From Cryobacterium sp. N22 (GTDB taxonomy: Bacteria > Actinomycetota > Actinomycetes > Actinomycetales > Microbacteriaceae), in contig NZ_PJJP01000019.1 in the NCBI RefSeq assembly GCF_002929555.1, positions 8,028 to 62,379 of the forward strand: DNA of 54,352 bases, given 5' to 3'. How positions within the stretch are numbered: the stretch's first letter is position 1; every line of letters begins with the position of its first letter. Under the pieces are notes generated by a model. That model was not told the DNA's origin. It saw only the letters and a list, made by a program, of their open reading frames with translations, and made no database searches. The translations under genes were made by a program, and so were the position numbers. Shown here piece by piece: positions 25,107 through 33,954 of the stretch.

Positions 25107-25405
25107 CCGTGGACGAACTCGACCCGGTGATCCACGCATCCGCCCGCCTCAAGATCACTGCCACGCTCGCCACCCTGCCGGTGGGCGACCAGATCGCCTT
25201 TCCCCGGCTGCAGGAGCTGCTCGGCATGACCGCCGGCAACCTCTCCACCCACCTGCGCAAGCTCGAAGACGCGGGCTATGTTGACGTCGTCAAGTCCCAC
25301 CAGGGCCGCAGCCCGGTCACCTACCTGGCCCTGTCGCGCACCGGCCGGCGCGCGTTCGAAGACTACCGAGAAGCCCTGCGCGGGCTGTTGGGAGAATCCG
25401 CATGA
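25103..25405 (+). CDS. winged-helix transcriptional regulator (ArsR/MarR-like small type)
   Basis: The 100-residue protein is a single winged helix: FPRLQELLGMTAGNLSTHLRKLEDAGYVDVVKSHQGRSPVTYLALSRTGRRAFEDY, matching the small transcriptional regulators with a HTH_27-type winged helix that often sit in ABC-exporter operons. It should bind DNA as a dimer and repress its own operon until a signal arrives. The ATG overlaps the stop of the membrane-protein gene (ATGA) and its stop overlaps the ATPase start, which implies coupled translation. Confidence 0.85.
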   Translation: MTVDELDPVIHASARLKITATLATLPVGDQIAFPRLQELLGMTAGNLSTHLRKLEDAGYVDVVKSHQGRSPVTYLALSRTGRRAFEDYREALRGLLGESA

Positions 25406-26361
25406 CAGTTCTGGCCCGGCTCGATCACGTCACCCGCCGCTTCGGCGACGTGCTCGCCGTCGATGACGTCAGCCTCGACATCCACTCCGGCAGCATCCTG
25501 GGCCTGCTCGGGCCCAACGGCGCGGGCAAGTCCACCGTGCTCACGATGCTGCAGGGCCTGCGCCGGCCCAGCAGCGGCACGGTGACCCTGTTCGGCGGGT
25601 CGCCGGGCGACTACCGGATGCGCCAGAAGCTCGGCGGCACCCCGCAGGAGACCGCGCTGCCGCCGACACTGCGGGTGGGCGAGGTGATCGACTTCGTGGG
25701 CCGGCACTTCGAGGAGCCGCTGAGTACCGCGGCCGTGGCCGAGGAGTTCGGCCTGGGGGAGTTGCTCAAACGGCAGACCGGCGCGCTCTCCGGCGGCCAG
25801 AAGCGCCGGCTCAGCGTGGCGCTCGCGTTCGTGGGCCAGCCGCGGCTGGTGCTGCTCGACGAACCCACCACCGGCCTGGACGTGGATGCCCGCCGCACCC
25901 TGTGGGATGCGGTGCGGCGCCAGCACGAGCGCGGCGCCACCGTCGTGGTGACCAGCCACTACCTCGAGGAGATCGAGGCGCTCGCCGAACGGGTCGTGGT
26001 GATGGGGCACGGCCGGGTGATCGCCGACGACACCGTGGCCGCCGTGATCAACCAGGTGTCGCTGCGGCAGGTGCGCCTGGTCACCGCCCAGGCCGACCGG
26101 GTCAGCGGGTTGCCCGGCGTGGTGGGCCGCGACGTCGGCGACGACGGCAGCACCACCTTCTACGCCAACGACAGCGACCGGCTGATCGTCGAGCTGGTGC
26201 GCTCCGGCATTCCGTTTTCCGACCTCACCGTGCGCGGCGCCACCCTCGAAGAGGCGTTCCTCACCCTCACCGGGGCGACGGATGCCCCCGCCGCGCCGTC
26301 GCCATCCCGCGCCGAGGGCTCCTCGAGCACCCGTGCCGCCCAGAAGGAGATGAACCGATGA
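25402..26361 (+). CDS. ABC transporter ATP-binding protein (drug/antibiotic exporter type)
   Basis: The 319-residue ATPase has Walker A GPNGAGKST (residues 37-45), signature LSGGQKRRLSVALA, Walker B LVLLDEPTTGLDVDARR and an H-loop in VVTSHYLEEIEALAERV. A C-terminal extension of about 90 residues follows, as in DrrA/CcmA-like exporters. It pairs with the permease encoded next to expel a compound or act on lipids; the substrate is unknown. Start and stop both overlap neighbouring genes by 4 nt. Confidence 0.9.
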   Translation: MTVLARLDHVTRRFGDVLAVDDVSLDIHSGSILGLLGPNGAGKSTVLTMLQGLRRPSSGTVTLFGGSPGDYRMRQKLGGTPQETALPPTLRVGEVIDFVGRHFEEPLSTAAVAEEFGLGELLKRQTGALSGGQKRRLSVALAFVGQPRLVLLDEPTTGLDVDARRTLWDAVRRQHERGATVVVTSHYLEEIEALAERVVVMGHGRVIADDTVAAVINQVSLRQVRLVTAQADRVSGLPGVVGRDVGDDGSTTFYANDSDRLIVELVRSGIPFSDLTVRGATLEEAFLTLTGATDAPAAPSPSRAEGSSSTRAAQKEMNR

Positions 26362-27185
26362 GCACCCTGACTCCAACCCCGGCCGGCACCGCTCCCGGCA
26401 CGCCCGGCCGCCGGTCGGCTCTTGGCGGCCGCACGGGCATCCTGGCCCTCACGCTGCTGCACGCCCGGATCAACCTGGTCGAGACGTTCCGCATCCCGGC
26501 CGCCGTCATCGGGGCGCTGGTATTCCCCGGACTGTCGCTGCTGTTCTTCGTGGTGCCCCAGCGCACCGTGGCCGACAACCCGGAGTTCGCCACCCAGGCG
26601 GTGATCGCGCTGAGCGTGTTCGCGCTGATGTCCAACTCGCTGTTCAGCTTCGGCCTCACCATCTCGGCCAACCGGGAACAGCCCTGGGACCCGTACCTGC
26701 GCACCCTGCCGGCGCCCGGCATCGCCCGGGTGCTCGGCCAGGTGTTCTCCACCGGGCTGATGGGGCTGGTGTCGATCCTGCCGGTCATCGCGATCGGAGC
26801 GCTGTTCACCGCCGCCGATGTGACGGTGCCGCGGGTGCTGACCGGCCTGGTCGCGCTGGGAATCTCGGCGCTGCCGTTCATGTTCATCGGCATCTCGATC
26901 GGCTACTCGATGTCGTCCAAGGCCGCGATCGCGGTGGTGCAGATCGTGATGTTCGCCCTGGCATTCGCGGGCGGGCTGTTCCTGCCGCCCTACCTCTTCG
27001 CGGACTGGCTCGACACCCTGTCGAAGTTCCTGCCCTCCCGGCAGGCCCGGGAGTTCGTGATCTGGGCCGTGCAGGGCGGCGAGCTGGAGCCGTGGGTGTG
27101 GATCGGCATCCTGGTCTGGACCGCGGCGACCTTCGCCCTGGCCCTGCTGCTCTTCCGCCGCGACGAGGGTCGCCGCTACCGCTAG
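26358..27185 (+). CDS. ABC transporter permease (ABC-2 type)
   Basis: This 275-residue membrane protein has about six membrane segments with the ABC-2 layout: a cytoplasmic Pro/Gly-rich start, a first segment ending FFVVPQR, a loop TISANREQPWDPYLRTLPAPGIA that is the usual ATPase contact, and a GGLFLPPYLFADWLDTLSKFLPSRQ segment before the last helix. It forms the channel for the ATPase of the preceding gene, whose stop it overlaps. It is the last gene of the operon; a family B repeat pair follows. Confidence 0.87.
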   Translation: MSTLTPTPAGTAPGTPGRRSALGGRTGILALTLLHARINLVETFRIPAAVIGALVFPGLSLLFFVVPQRTVADNPEFATQAVIALSVFALMSNSLFSFGLTISANREQPWDPYLRTLPAPGIARVLGQVFSTGLMGLVSILPVIAIGALFTAADVTVPRVLTGLVALGISALPFMFIGISIGYSMSSKAAIAVVQIVMFALAFAGGLFLPPYLFADWLDTLSKFLPSRQAREFVIWAVQGGELEPWVWIGILVWTAATFALALLLFRRDEGRRYR

Positions 27186-27207
27186 GTCTGAGAGGTCGCG
27201 CCATCTC

Positions 27208-27288
27208 GCTGGTTGAGCTTGTCGAAACCTCGTGAGCCGTCCCCTGAACGCAGGCACGGTCACCGGGTCTCGACAAGCTCGACCAGCG
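27208..27288. repeat. repeat family B composite element
   Basis: An inverted unit (27208-27236, with TTGAGCTTGTCGAAACC) and a direct unit (27265-27288, GGTCTCGACAAGCTCGACC) flank a centre of about 30 bp that closely matches the centre of 20126-20208 (shared CTGAACG and GGTCACCGGG). The conserved centre shows that the whole composite, not just the arms, is the repeated element. Confidence 0.82.
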
Positions 27289-27363
27289 AAGTGGGTCTCG
27301 ACGGCGGGCGGCCGCGGATTACGCTCTCGGCATGCCTGACGTGCGCGGGCCGTGGCGGGTCCC

Positions 27364-28209
<846 letters not shown>

Positions 28210-28222
28210 CCGCACCGGTTGT

Positions 28223-28282
28223 CGAGTTGCCGCCAACGGCCCCTTCCGCACGTCGGACGGGGCCGTTTGCGGCATCTGGGCG
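28223..28282 (+). repeat. palindromic repeat family C, copy 1
   Basis: The arms TGCCGCCAACGGCCCC and GGGGCCGTTTGCGGCA form a stem of about 20 bp with few mismatches. The outer flank reads CGAGTTGC. It may also serve as the terminator of the upstream aldo/keto reductase gene. Confidence 0.7.
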
Positions 28283-28385
28283 AGGTGCTCTGTGCCCACG
28301 TGCGGCGGCGGATGCGGCCTGCGCCGGGCCATCCACCGTCTTACGCCGTGTGTCGGCACGGCTGGCGGCATCCGGCGGGGGCATT

Positions 28386-28391
28386 TAGCGT
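28386..28391 (+). promoter_or_regulatory. putative leaderless -10 (TAGCGT)
   Basis: TAGCGT, six bases (CGGAAC), then the ATG at 28398. Confidence 0.5.
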
Positions 28392-28397
28392 CGGAAC

Positions 28398-28979
28398 ATG
28401 TCGTACACCCTGAACGTCGTCGCCGTCTCCGGCAGCCTGCACTCGCCCTCGAAGACCACCGCCCTGGTGCGCGCGATCCTCGACGCGCTCGAACGCGAGC
28501 TCTCGATCACCGTTCACCTGATCGAGCTGAGCCGGGTCGGCCGCGAGTTCAGCGGGGCTCTCCGCCGCGACGAGCTCTCCGCCGCGGCCGAAGCCGACCT
28601 GCGGCGCATCGAGGGCGCCGACCTGCTCATCGTGGCGTCCCCGGTGTACCGGGCCTCGTTCACCGGACTGTTCAAGCACGTCTTCGACTTCGTCGAGCAG
28701 TACTCGCTCGTGGACAAGCCGGTGCTGCTGGCTGCGACCGGCGGCAGCGACCGGCACGCGCTGATCCTCGAGCACCAGTTCCGGCCGCTGTTCAGCTTCT
28801 TCCAGGCGCTCACCCTGCCGTTGGGGGTGTACGCCAAGGACTCCGACTTCACCGACTACAGGGTGACCAACGCCGAGCTCAGTGAGCGCATCGACCAGGC
28901 CATCCGCCGCGGGCTGCCGCTGGTGCGGGCCAGCCTGCCGGCCATCCTCTCGGCGGACTCCGCCGCCATCGTCTGGTGA
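28398..28979 (+). CDS. NAD(P)H-dependent FMN reductase (MsuE/SsuE-like)
   Basis: The 193-residue flavodoxin-like protein has the FMN-binding VSGSLHSPSKTTALVRAIL loop, ADLLIVASPVYRASFTGLFKHVFDFV and LLAATGGSDRHALILEHQFRPLFSFFQA. These match the MsuE/SsuE class, which supplies reduced FMN to two-component monooxygenases such as sulfonate desulfonases. No partner monooxygenase gene is adjacent, so its partner is unknown; the flavin enzyme at 40085 is of a different, self-reducing type. Confidence 0.85.
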   Translation: MSYTLNVVAVSGSLHSPSKTTALVRAILDALERELSITVHLIELSRVGREFSGALRRDELSAAAEADLRRIEGADLLIVASPVYRASFTGLFKHVFDFVEQYSLVDKPVLLAATGGSDRHALILEHQFRPLFSFFQALTLPLGVYAKDSDFTDYRVTNAELSERIDQAIRRGLPLVRASLPAILSADSAAIVW

Positions 28980-29037
28980 TGCTGCGGGCGCCCACGGAAT
29001 AGACCCGCGCCCGAACGCCTTACATTGGGACGTGCAC

Positions 29038-29060
29038 GGATGCGACCCATCCGGGAGAGA
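29038..29060 (+). promoter_or_regulatory. hairpin plus Shine-Dalgarno before pnuC
   Basis: CGGATG and CATCCG form a 6-bp stem around a 5-base loop, directly joined to GGGAGAGA, the ribosome binding site for the GTG at 29070. The stem could modulate access to the site; I see no known riboswitch. Confidence 0.35.
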
Positions 29061-29069
29061 AGTATCCTT

Positions 29070-29735
29070 GTGTCCCTGATCGATTGGCTTTTCGACGCCC
29101 AGCTGCAGATCGGCAGCCAGACGATCCTCTGGCGCGAAATCATCGGCAACGTCTTCGGCATCGCCAGCGCCGTCGGCGGGATGCGCCGCAAGATCTGGGC
29201 CTGGCCGGTGGGCATCATCGGCAACGCCCTGCTGTTCACGGTGTTCCTCGGCGCCGTCTTCGGCACGCCCAACCCGGTGAACCTGCTCGGCCAGGCCGGC
29301 CGCCAGGTGATGTTCATCATCGTGTCGATCTACGGCTGGGTGCAGTGGTCGCGCAGCCGCTCCGTCGGTACCGTCGCCGTGGCCCCGCACTGGGCCGGCG
29401 CCCGCGCCCGCATCGGCCTGGGGGTGGGCCTCGTCGTGGGCACGTTGGTGCTCACGCCGATCTTCCGGGCGCTGGGCTCGTTCGAACCGGTCTGGGCCGA
29501 CGCCTGGATCTTCACCGGCTCCCTGCTGGCCACCTACGGCATGGCCCGCGGCTGGACCGAGTTCTGGCTGATCTGGGTGGCCGTGGACATCGTGGGGGTG
29601 CCCCTGCTGATCAGCGCCGGCTACTACGCCTCGGCGATCCTGTACCTCTTCTATGGCGCGTTCACCATCACCGGCTTCGTGATCTGGACCCGGGTGCAAC
29701 GCCGCCGCGCGCTCGTGGAGCGGGCCCTGGCCTGA
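29070..29735 (+). CDS. pnuC: nicotinamide mononucleotide/riboside transporter PnuC family
   Basis: This 221-residue membrane protein has about seven segments and PnuC motifs: WREIIGNVFGIASAVGGMRRKIWAWPVGIIGN near the start, SIYGWVQW and ARGWTEFWLIWVAVDIV. PnuC proteins carry nicotinamide riboside for NAD salvage. The GTG at 29070 is preferred because GGGAGAGA lies about 9 nt upstream and the family length is about 220. No NadR or other NAD gene is adjacent. Confidence 0.87.
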   Translation: MSLIDWLFDAQLQIGSQTILWREIIGNVFGIASAVGGMRRKIWAWPVGIIGNALLFTVFLGAVFGTPNPVNLLGQAGRQVMFIIVSIYGWVQWSRSRSVGTVAVAPHWAGARARIGLGVGLVVGTLVLTPIFRALGSFEPVWADAWIFTGSLLATYGMARGWTEFWLIWVAVDIVGVPLLISAGYYASAILYLFYGAFTITGFVIWTRVQRRRALVERALA

Positions 29736-29751
29736 TCCCACCCTTCGCGCC

Positions 29752-29884
29752 CGCGAAAGCGGCCGTGTGGTTGCCTGGTGCGGCTGAGGTAGCCAGAACA
29801 CCGCTTTCGCGAGGTCGTCCTTCCGCGAGAGCGGCCGTGTGGTTGCCTCGGCTGGGGCGAAGTGACCATATGGCCGCTTTCGCG
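29752..29884 (+). repeat. palindromic repeat family D, tandem copies 1 and 2
   Basis: Two elements of 60 and 61 bp (29752-29811 and 29824-29884) share outer arms CGCGARAGCGGCCGTGTGG and CCGCTTTCGCG and an internal GTTGCCT. A partial third arm (CTTTCGCGGG) follows at 29888-29897. They lie between the convergent pnuC and J-domain genes. A second tandem pair lies at 53940-54072. Confidence 0.85.
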
Positions 29885-29918
29885 AGCTTTCGCGGGTGCT
29901 TGGGTGCCGTCGGGACGG

Positions 29919-30647
29919 TCAGCCGGCGGGGCGCGGCGGGGCGGGTGACCGGCGCCGGAGCTGCCTGGGCCGGCCGAGGGCCACCAGCCCCAGCACCGGC
30001 GCGATGAGCAACTGCAGCGCCACCAGAGGGCCGAACGAGGCGAACATCACCGTGAGCACCGCCGTCGCGGCGCCCAGGATCAGCACGATCACCAGATAAG
30101 GGGTGCGACCGGTTCGGGCGAAGGCAACGGATGCCAGCCCCAGCGGCACCAGCCGCAGCCACAGGTCGGCCGGAGACTGGGGGAGCGGCCCGCCGATGAC
30201 CGAGATCACGGCGGCCAGCGCATAGAGCACCGTCCACACCCAGAACAGCCACGGGCCGGCGGGCTCCGCCGGTTGGTACGGCTCGTCGGCCGCCCAACCC
30301 GGCGGGGCGGCCCGTTCGGTGCGGCGCGGTGCCGGGCCGGTGCCGAACCAGGGGGAGTCCGAGCCCGATCCGGAACCCGCACCGTCGGGCGCCGGGCGCC
30401 CGGCGGATCCAGGGAAGCGGCGCATCCGATCGGCCTCGACCTCACGCAGCACGGCCCGCGCCTGGGTGATCCGGTCGAACCGGGCCGCCGCCGCGGCAAG
30501 CTCGGCCGGGCTCGGGGCGGTCAACAGGTCGGGGTGCGAGCGTTGGGCCTGGAACCTGAACGCCCGCTCCACCTGCTCCAGCTCGGCATCGACCGCGACC
30601 TCGAGGAGCGCCGCAGCCTCGGCCGGGGTCATCGTGCGCTCGGTCAT
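29919..30647 (-). CDS. J-domain membrane protein
   Basis: The 242-residue protein has an N-terminal J domain (residues about 6-75) with the HPD tripeptide at 38-40 in QAQRSHPDLL. A Gly/Pro/Ser-rich linker (about 80-130) follows, then three or four membrane segments and an Arg/Pro-rich tail. HPD-containing J domains stimulate the DnaK ATPase; here the chaperone call would be placed at the membrane. No dnaK is near. The ATG at 30647 gives MTERTMTPAEAAALL, a good J-domain start; longer readings are not supported. Confidence 0.78.
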   Translation of the reverse strand: MTERTMTPAEAAALLEVAVDAELEQVERAFRFQAQRSHPDLLTAPSPAELAAAAARFDRITQARAVLREVEADRMRRFPGSAGRPAPDGAGSGSGSDSPWFGTGPAPRRTERAAPPGWAADEPYQPAEPAGPWLFWVWTVLYALAAVISVIGGPLPQSPADLWLRLVPLGLASVAFARTGRTPYLVIVLILGAATAVLTVMFASFGPLVALQLLIAPVLGLVALGRPRQLRRRSPAPPRPAG

Positions 30648-30712
30648 GCGATGCAGACGGTCACGGGACGGCGGTGGGTGCTCATGGGCGGATGACGGAG
30701 AGAGGCGTCCGG

Positions 30713-30934
30713 TCAGCGCCGCGGCGGTTCGACGATCCGGCGGCGAAAGGAGTCCTGGCCCCACGACATCCATACGAAGGCGCCCAGAACCGGGAACATC
30801 AGGATGATCAGCACCCAGATCGCGCGCTCGGTGCCCGACATCGGGGTGCGAAAGAGCGAACCGAAGACCATGAGAACGGCCGCGGCGAGCAGGGCAATCG
30901 TGCCGATGCCCAGCAACAGTGCCCAGAGATCCAT
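30713..30934 (-). CDS. PLDc_N domain small membrane protein
   Basis: This 73-residue protein has two membrane segments and the motif [23 protein letters not shown], matching the phospholipase D N-terminal (PLDc_N) domain found alone in many actinobacteria. Its role is unknown. An AGGGG lies about 5 nt before the ATG. It is 65 nt upstream of the J-domain gene on the same strand and could be co-transcribed with it. Confidence 0.8.
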   Translation of the reverse strand: MDLWALLLGIGTIALLAAAVLMVFGSLFRTPMSGTERAIWVLIILMFPVLGAFVWMSWGQDSFRRRIVEPPRR

Positions 30935-31007
30935 CGTGCCCCTTCGTCGCTTCCAGTCTCACAGCCGCCCATCGGCTCGGCAAGCCTCCGCAGACGAGTC
31001 GTGGCGC

Positions 31008-31139
31008 GCGAGTTGCCGCAATGTGCCCCGTTCCGCGCTCCGACGGGGCACTATGCGGCATGTCGCCGTGGGGCGGAGCGTCGAGTTGCGTCGGATGCCC
31101 CTGTCAGGCGGCGCGAGGGGGAAATTATGCGGCAACTCG
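31008..31139 (+). repeat. palindromic repeat family C, copies 2 and 3
   Basis: Copy 2 (31008-31066) pairs GAGTTGCCGCAATGTGCCCCG with CGGGGCACTATGCGGCATGTC. Copy 3 (31082-31139) has perfect outer arms CGAGTTGC and GCAACTCG but a weaker inner stem. Both lie between the divergent PLDc_N and DUF255 genes, so here they cannot be simple terminators. Confidence 0.72.
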
Positions 31140-31209
31140 CCGTGGCGGCCGCGCGCTTGGATATCGCCACGACCAGCCGGAACGGAGATTGCCGGGTCAC
31201 AATGGAGCC

Positions 31210-33057
31210 ATGCCGAATCGCCTCGCCGACGCCATCAGCCCGTATCTGTGCTCGCACGCCGACAACCCGGTCGACTGGCAGCCCTGGAGCGAGGCCGCCT
31301 TCGCCGAAGCCCGCGACCGGGATGTGCCGGTTCTGGTGTCGATCGGTTACGCCACCTGCCACTGGTGCCACGTGATGGCCCGCGAGAGCTTCAGCGATCC
31401 GGCGCTCGCCGAGTACCTCAACGAGCACTTCGTGAGCATCAAGGTCGACCGGGAAGAGCATCCGGATGTCGACGCCAGCTACCTCGCCGCCGCCGGTGCG
31501 TTCACCCAGAACCTCGGCTGGCCGCTGAACGTGTTCGTCACCCCGGCCGGCCGGCCGTTCTACGCCGGCACCTATTCGCCGCCAACGCCGATGCCCGGGC
31601 ATCCGGCGTTTCGTGAGGTGCTCAACGCCGTCACGGATGCCTGGACCAGCCGGCGGGACGCCGTGGAAGACAGTGCGGCGGGCCTGGCAGAGGCGCTCGC
31701 CCAGGCGGTGCCCGCGGGTGCGGGGGAGCTGCCCGACCAGGCCAGACTCGCCGACGTCGTCGCCCGGCTGGCCACGGCCGAGGATCCCGTCTTCGGCGGC
31801 TTCGGCGGCGCCCCCAAGTTTCCCGCCGCGCCGACCCTGGGCCTGCTGCTCGACCGCGCCGACAGCCGTGAGCTGGCCCTGCGCACCCTCAAGCGCATGG
31901 GCGCGTCGCCGCTGCGCGACCCAATCGAGGGCGGCTTCTTCCGCTACGCGGTCAACCGCGACTGGAGCGACCCGCACTACGAACGGATGCTCTACGACAA
32001 CGCGCAACTGCTCGAGCTATACACCCGGGCGTGGATGCTCACCGGCGAACGTTGGGCCCGCATCGTCGCCGAGGGGATCGTGGGGTTTCTCGGCGCGGTG
32101 CTGCAGTTGCCCGACGGCGGCTTCGCCAGCGCCCAGGACTCGGAGAGCACCGTCGACGGTCTGCGGGTGGAGGGCGGCTACTACGCCCTCGACGAAGATG
32201 CGCGCCGCGACCAGGCCCCGCCGGCCCTGGACGCCAAGGTGCTCACCGGCTGGAACGGGCTGGCCATCGGGGCCCTCGCCCTGGCGGGGCACGCCTTCGC
32301 CGACGAGGCCGCGCTGCACCTGGCCCGCCGCGCGGCCGACCGGCTGCTCGAGTCGCACCGCCGCGCCGACGGCGCCCTGGTGCGGGCATCCATCGACGGG
32401 CGCCTCTCGCCCGCGGTCGCGACGCTGGAGGACTACGGCATGTTCGCCGGCGGCCTGCTCGAGCTCGCCACCGCCACCGGAGAGGTGCGGTTCGCGCTCG
32501 CGGCCCGGGAGCTCATCGACCGGGCAATACCCGGCGACGGCGTGACCGTCGCCGCCCCGGAGGGCGCCGACCCGGTGCTCACGGCCCAGGGCCTCGACCT
32601 CGCCACCGACCCCTCGGAGGGTGCCTACCCGTCCGGGCTCTCGGCCATCGCCGCGGCGGCCTGGCGGCTGCACCTGCTCACCGGAGCCGGCCGTTACCGC
32701 GACGCGGCCACGGCCGCGATGGTGCGGCTGGTCGGCGCCGGCGACACCAACCCCCTCGCCTTCGGCGCCGCCCTCCGGCTCGTCAACGGACTCACCTCGC
32801 CGGTGGAGCAACTCGTCGTCGTCACCCCCGATGGAACCCCGGACGTTGCGGGCCCGGACGGTCCGGCCCTGCTCGACGCAGCACGGCGTCGCACCGGGGT
32901 CGTCGCCGTGGTCACCGAGGGGCAGGGCGCCGCCTTCACCGCGGCCGGCTTCGAGCTGTTCGCCGACCGCACGACCCGCGACGGCCTGCCCACCGCATAC
33001 CTCTGCCGCGACTTCGTCTGCCGCCTGCCCAGCACGGATGCCGCCGCCCTCACCTGA
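31210..33057 (+). CDS. DUF255/thioredoxin-like protein (YyaL/SPATA20 family)
   Basis: The 615-residue protein has an N-terminal thioredoxin-like DUF255 domain (about residues 1-160) with [18 protein letters not shown] and the CHWCHVM motif (Cys50, Cys53). A long alpha/alpha barrel-like glycosidase-type region (about 170-600) follows, including [14 protein letters not shown] and [11 protein letters not shown]. The exact reaction of this widespread family is not established. The ATG at 31210 is preceded by CACAAT at 6 nt spacing. No close operon partner is visible. Confidence 0.88.
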   Translation: MPNRLADAISPYLCSHADNPVDWQPWSEAAFAEARDRDVPVLVSIGYATCHWCHVMARESFSDPALAEYLNEHFVSIKVDREEHPDVDASYLAAAGAFTQNLGWPLNVFVTPAGRPFYAGTYSPPTPMPGHPAFREVLNAVTDAWTSRRDAVEDSAAGLAEALAQAVPAGAGELPDQARLADVVARLATAEDPVFGGFGGAPKFPAAPTLGLLLDRADSRELALRTLKRMGASPLRDPIEGGFFRYAVNRDWSDPHYERMLYDNAQLLELYTRAWMLTGERWARIVAEGIVGFLGAVLQLPDGGFASAQDSESTVDGLRVEGGYYALDEDARRDQAPPALDAKVLTGWNGLAIGALALAGHAFADEAALHLARRAADRLLESHRRADGALVRASIDGRLSPAVATLEDYGMFAGGLLELATATGEVRFALAARELIDRAIPGDGVTVAAPEGADPVLTAQGLDLATDPSEGAYPSGLSAIAAAAWRLHLLTGAGRYRDAATAAMVRLVGAGDTNPLAFGAALRLVNGLTSPVEQLVVVTPDGTPDVAGPDGPALLDAARRRTGVVAVVTEGQGAAFTAAGFELFADRTTRDGLPTAYLCRDFVCRLPSTDAAALT

Positions 33058-33084
33058 CCCGCGCCATCCGCCCGTGCCGCGCCT

Positions 33085-33143
33085 GTGAGTTGCCAGTTGA
33101 GGCCCATGGCAGGCCTCGCACAGGGCCCGAACTGTCATCTCGC
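33085..33143 (+). repeat. palindromic element related to family C, copy 4
   Basis: GTGAGTTGCCAGTTGAGGCCC pairs imperfectly with GGGCCCGAACTGTCATCTCGC. Outer bases and length (59 bp) match family C, but the inner arm sequence differs. Confidence 0.5.
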
Positions 33144-33253
33144 CGGATGCTGCTGCTGCGCGACTCGAGCGCCCACATCCGCCGCCGACGGACCCGACCG
33201 CAGTAGCATCGGAGCGACCCGGCGGCACCTTCGCCCGGCGGAAGGAGACCACC

Positions 33254-33682
33254 GTGATCCCCGAAGTGAACATCTGGGCCGTACTGCTCGCCACAGTCTC
33301 GAGCATGGTCATCGGTTCGATCTGGTACGCCAAGCCGGTGTTCGGCCGCTACTGGATGAAGGCGGTCGGGCACACCGATCAGACCATGCAGTCCGGTGCC
33401 ACCCGGGCCATCGTCGTCACGATCATCGTGAGCTTCATCACGGCGTGGGTGCTCGCCGGTGCGGCGGCCATCGCGCAGAACTTCTACGGCGGCAACTTCC
33501 TGGCCAACACCCTGCTCACCGGTGTCATCCTCTGGGCCGGTTTCACCGCCGCCCGGATGATCACCCACGATGCGTTCGATCGCCGGCCCTGGGGCCTCAC
33601 CGCGCTCAACCTCGCCCACGAGCTGGTCACCATCGTGGTGATGGCCCTCATCATCGGCCTGTTCGGCATCAGCGCCGCCTGA
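33254..33682 (+). CDS. DUF1761 domain-containing membrane protein
   Basis: This 142-residue protein has four membrane segments and the DUF1761 features: VNIWAVLLATVSSMVIGSIWYAKPVFGRYWMK at the start and WAGFTAARMITHDAFDRRPW in the third loop. The function of the family is unknown. The GTG start has a good AAGGAG 7-8 nt upstream. It stands alone between the DUF255 gene and the long leader of the Stealth gene. Confidence 0.85.
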   Translation: MIPEVNIWAVLLATVSSMVIGSIWYAKPVFGRYWMKAVGHTDQTMQSGATRAIVVTIIVSFITAWVLAGAAAIAQNFYGGNFLANTLLTGVILWAGFTAARMITHDAFDRRPWGLTALNLAHELVTIVVMALIIGLFGISAA

Positions 33683-33742
33683 CGCGGGAGCACGCCGCAC
33701 CCGCCCGGCGGCGCGGGTCACGCCCCGGCCGCCCCGGCGACG

Positions 33743-33954
33743 TACACTAGACCAACGTCACTATTCCCAGCGGGCCCTTTGCCCGCCCGGACCGGTGCGT
33801 GGATGCCCGGGAGATCCGGGCGCAAACTCCGGGGCCTGGTGCATCGATGCCCGCCCTGCGCAGATCGCCCGTCGCATTTCCCGCACAATGGCTTCGCACC
33901 CGCAGTGAGCCCTGCATCCGTTTACCACTCCACGTATTTTCTCCAAGGAGGACC
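33743..33954 (+). promoter_or_regulatory. long structured leader of the Stealth gene
   Basis: A likely -10 TACACT (33743-33748) leaves a leader of about 200 nt. It contains nested pairing: GCCCGGA (33785-33791) with TCCGGGGC (33828-33835), and inside it GCCCGG (33105-type stem at 33805-33810) with CCGGGC (33816-33821) around the loop GAGAT. A separate GCGGGC/GCCCGC hairpin precedes it. The gene's ribosome binding site AAGGAGG is at 33945-33951. I do not recognise a known riboswitch class. Confidence 0.45.

Noticed and set aside
33743..33954. Known riboswitch (TPP, FMN, glycine, c-di-AMP, ykkC) in the Stealth leader
   Set aside because: I could not match the conserved core bases of any of these classes; kept only as an unassigned structured leader.
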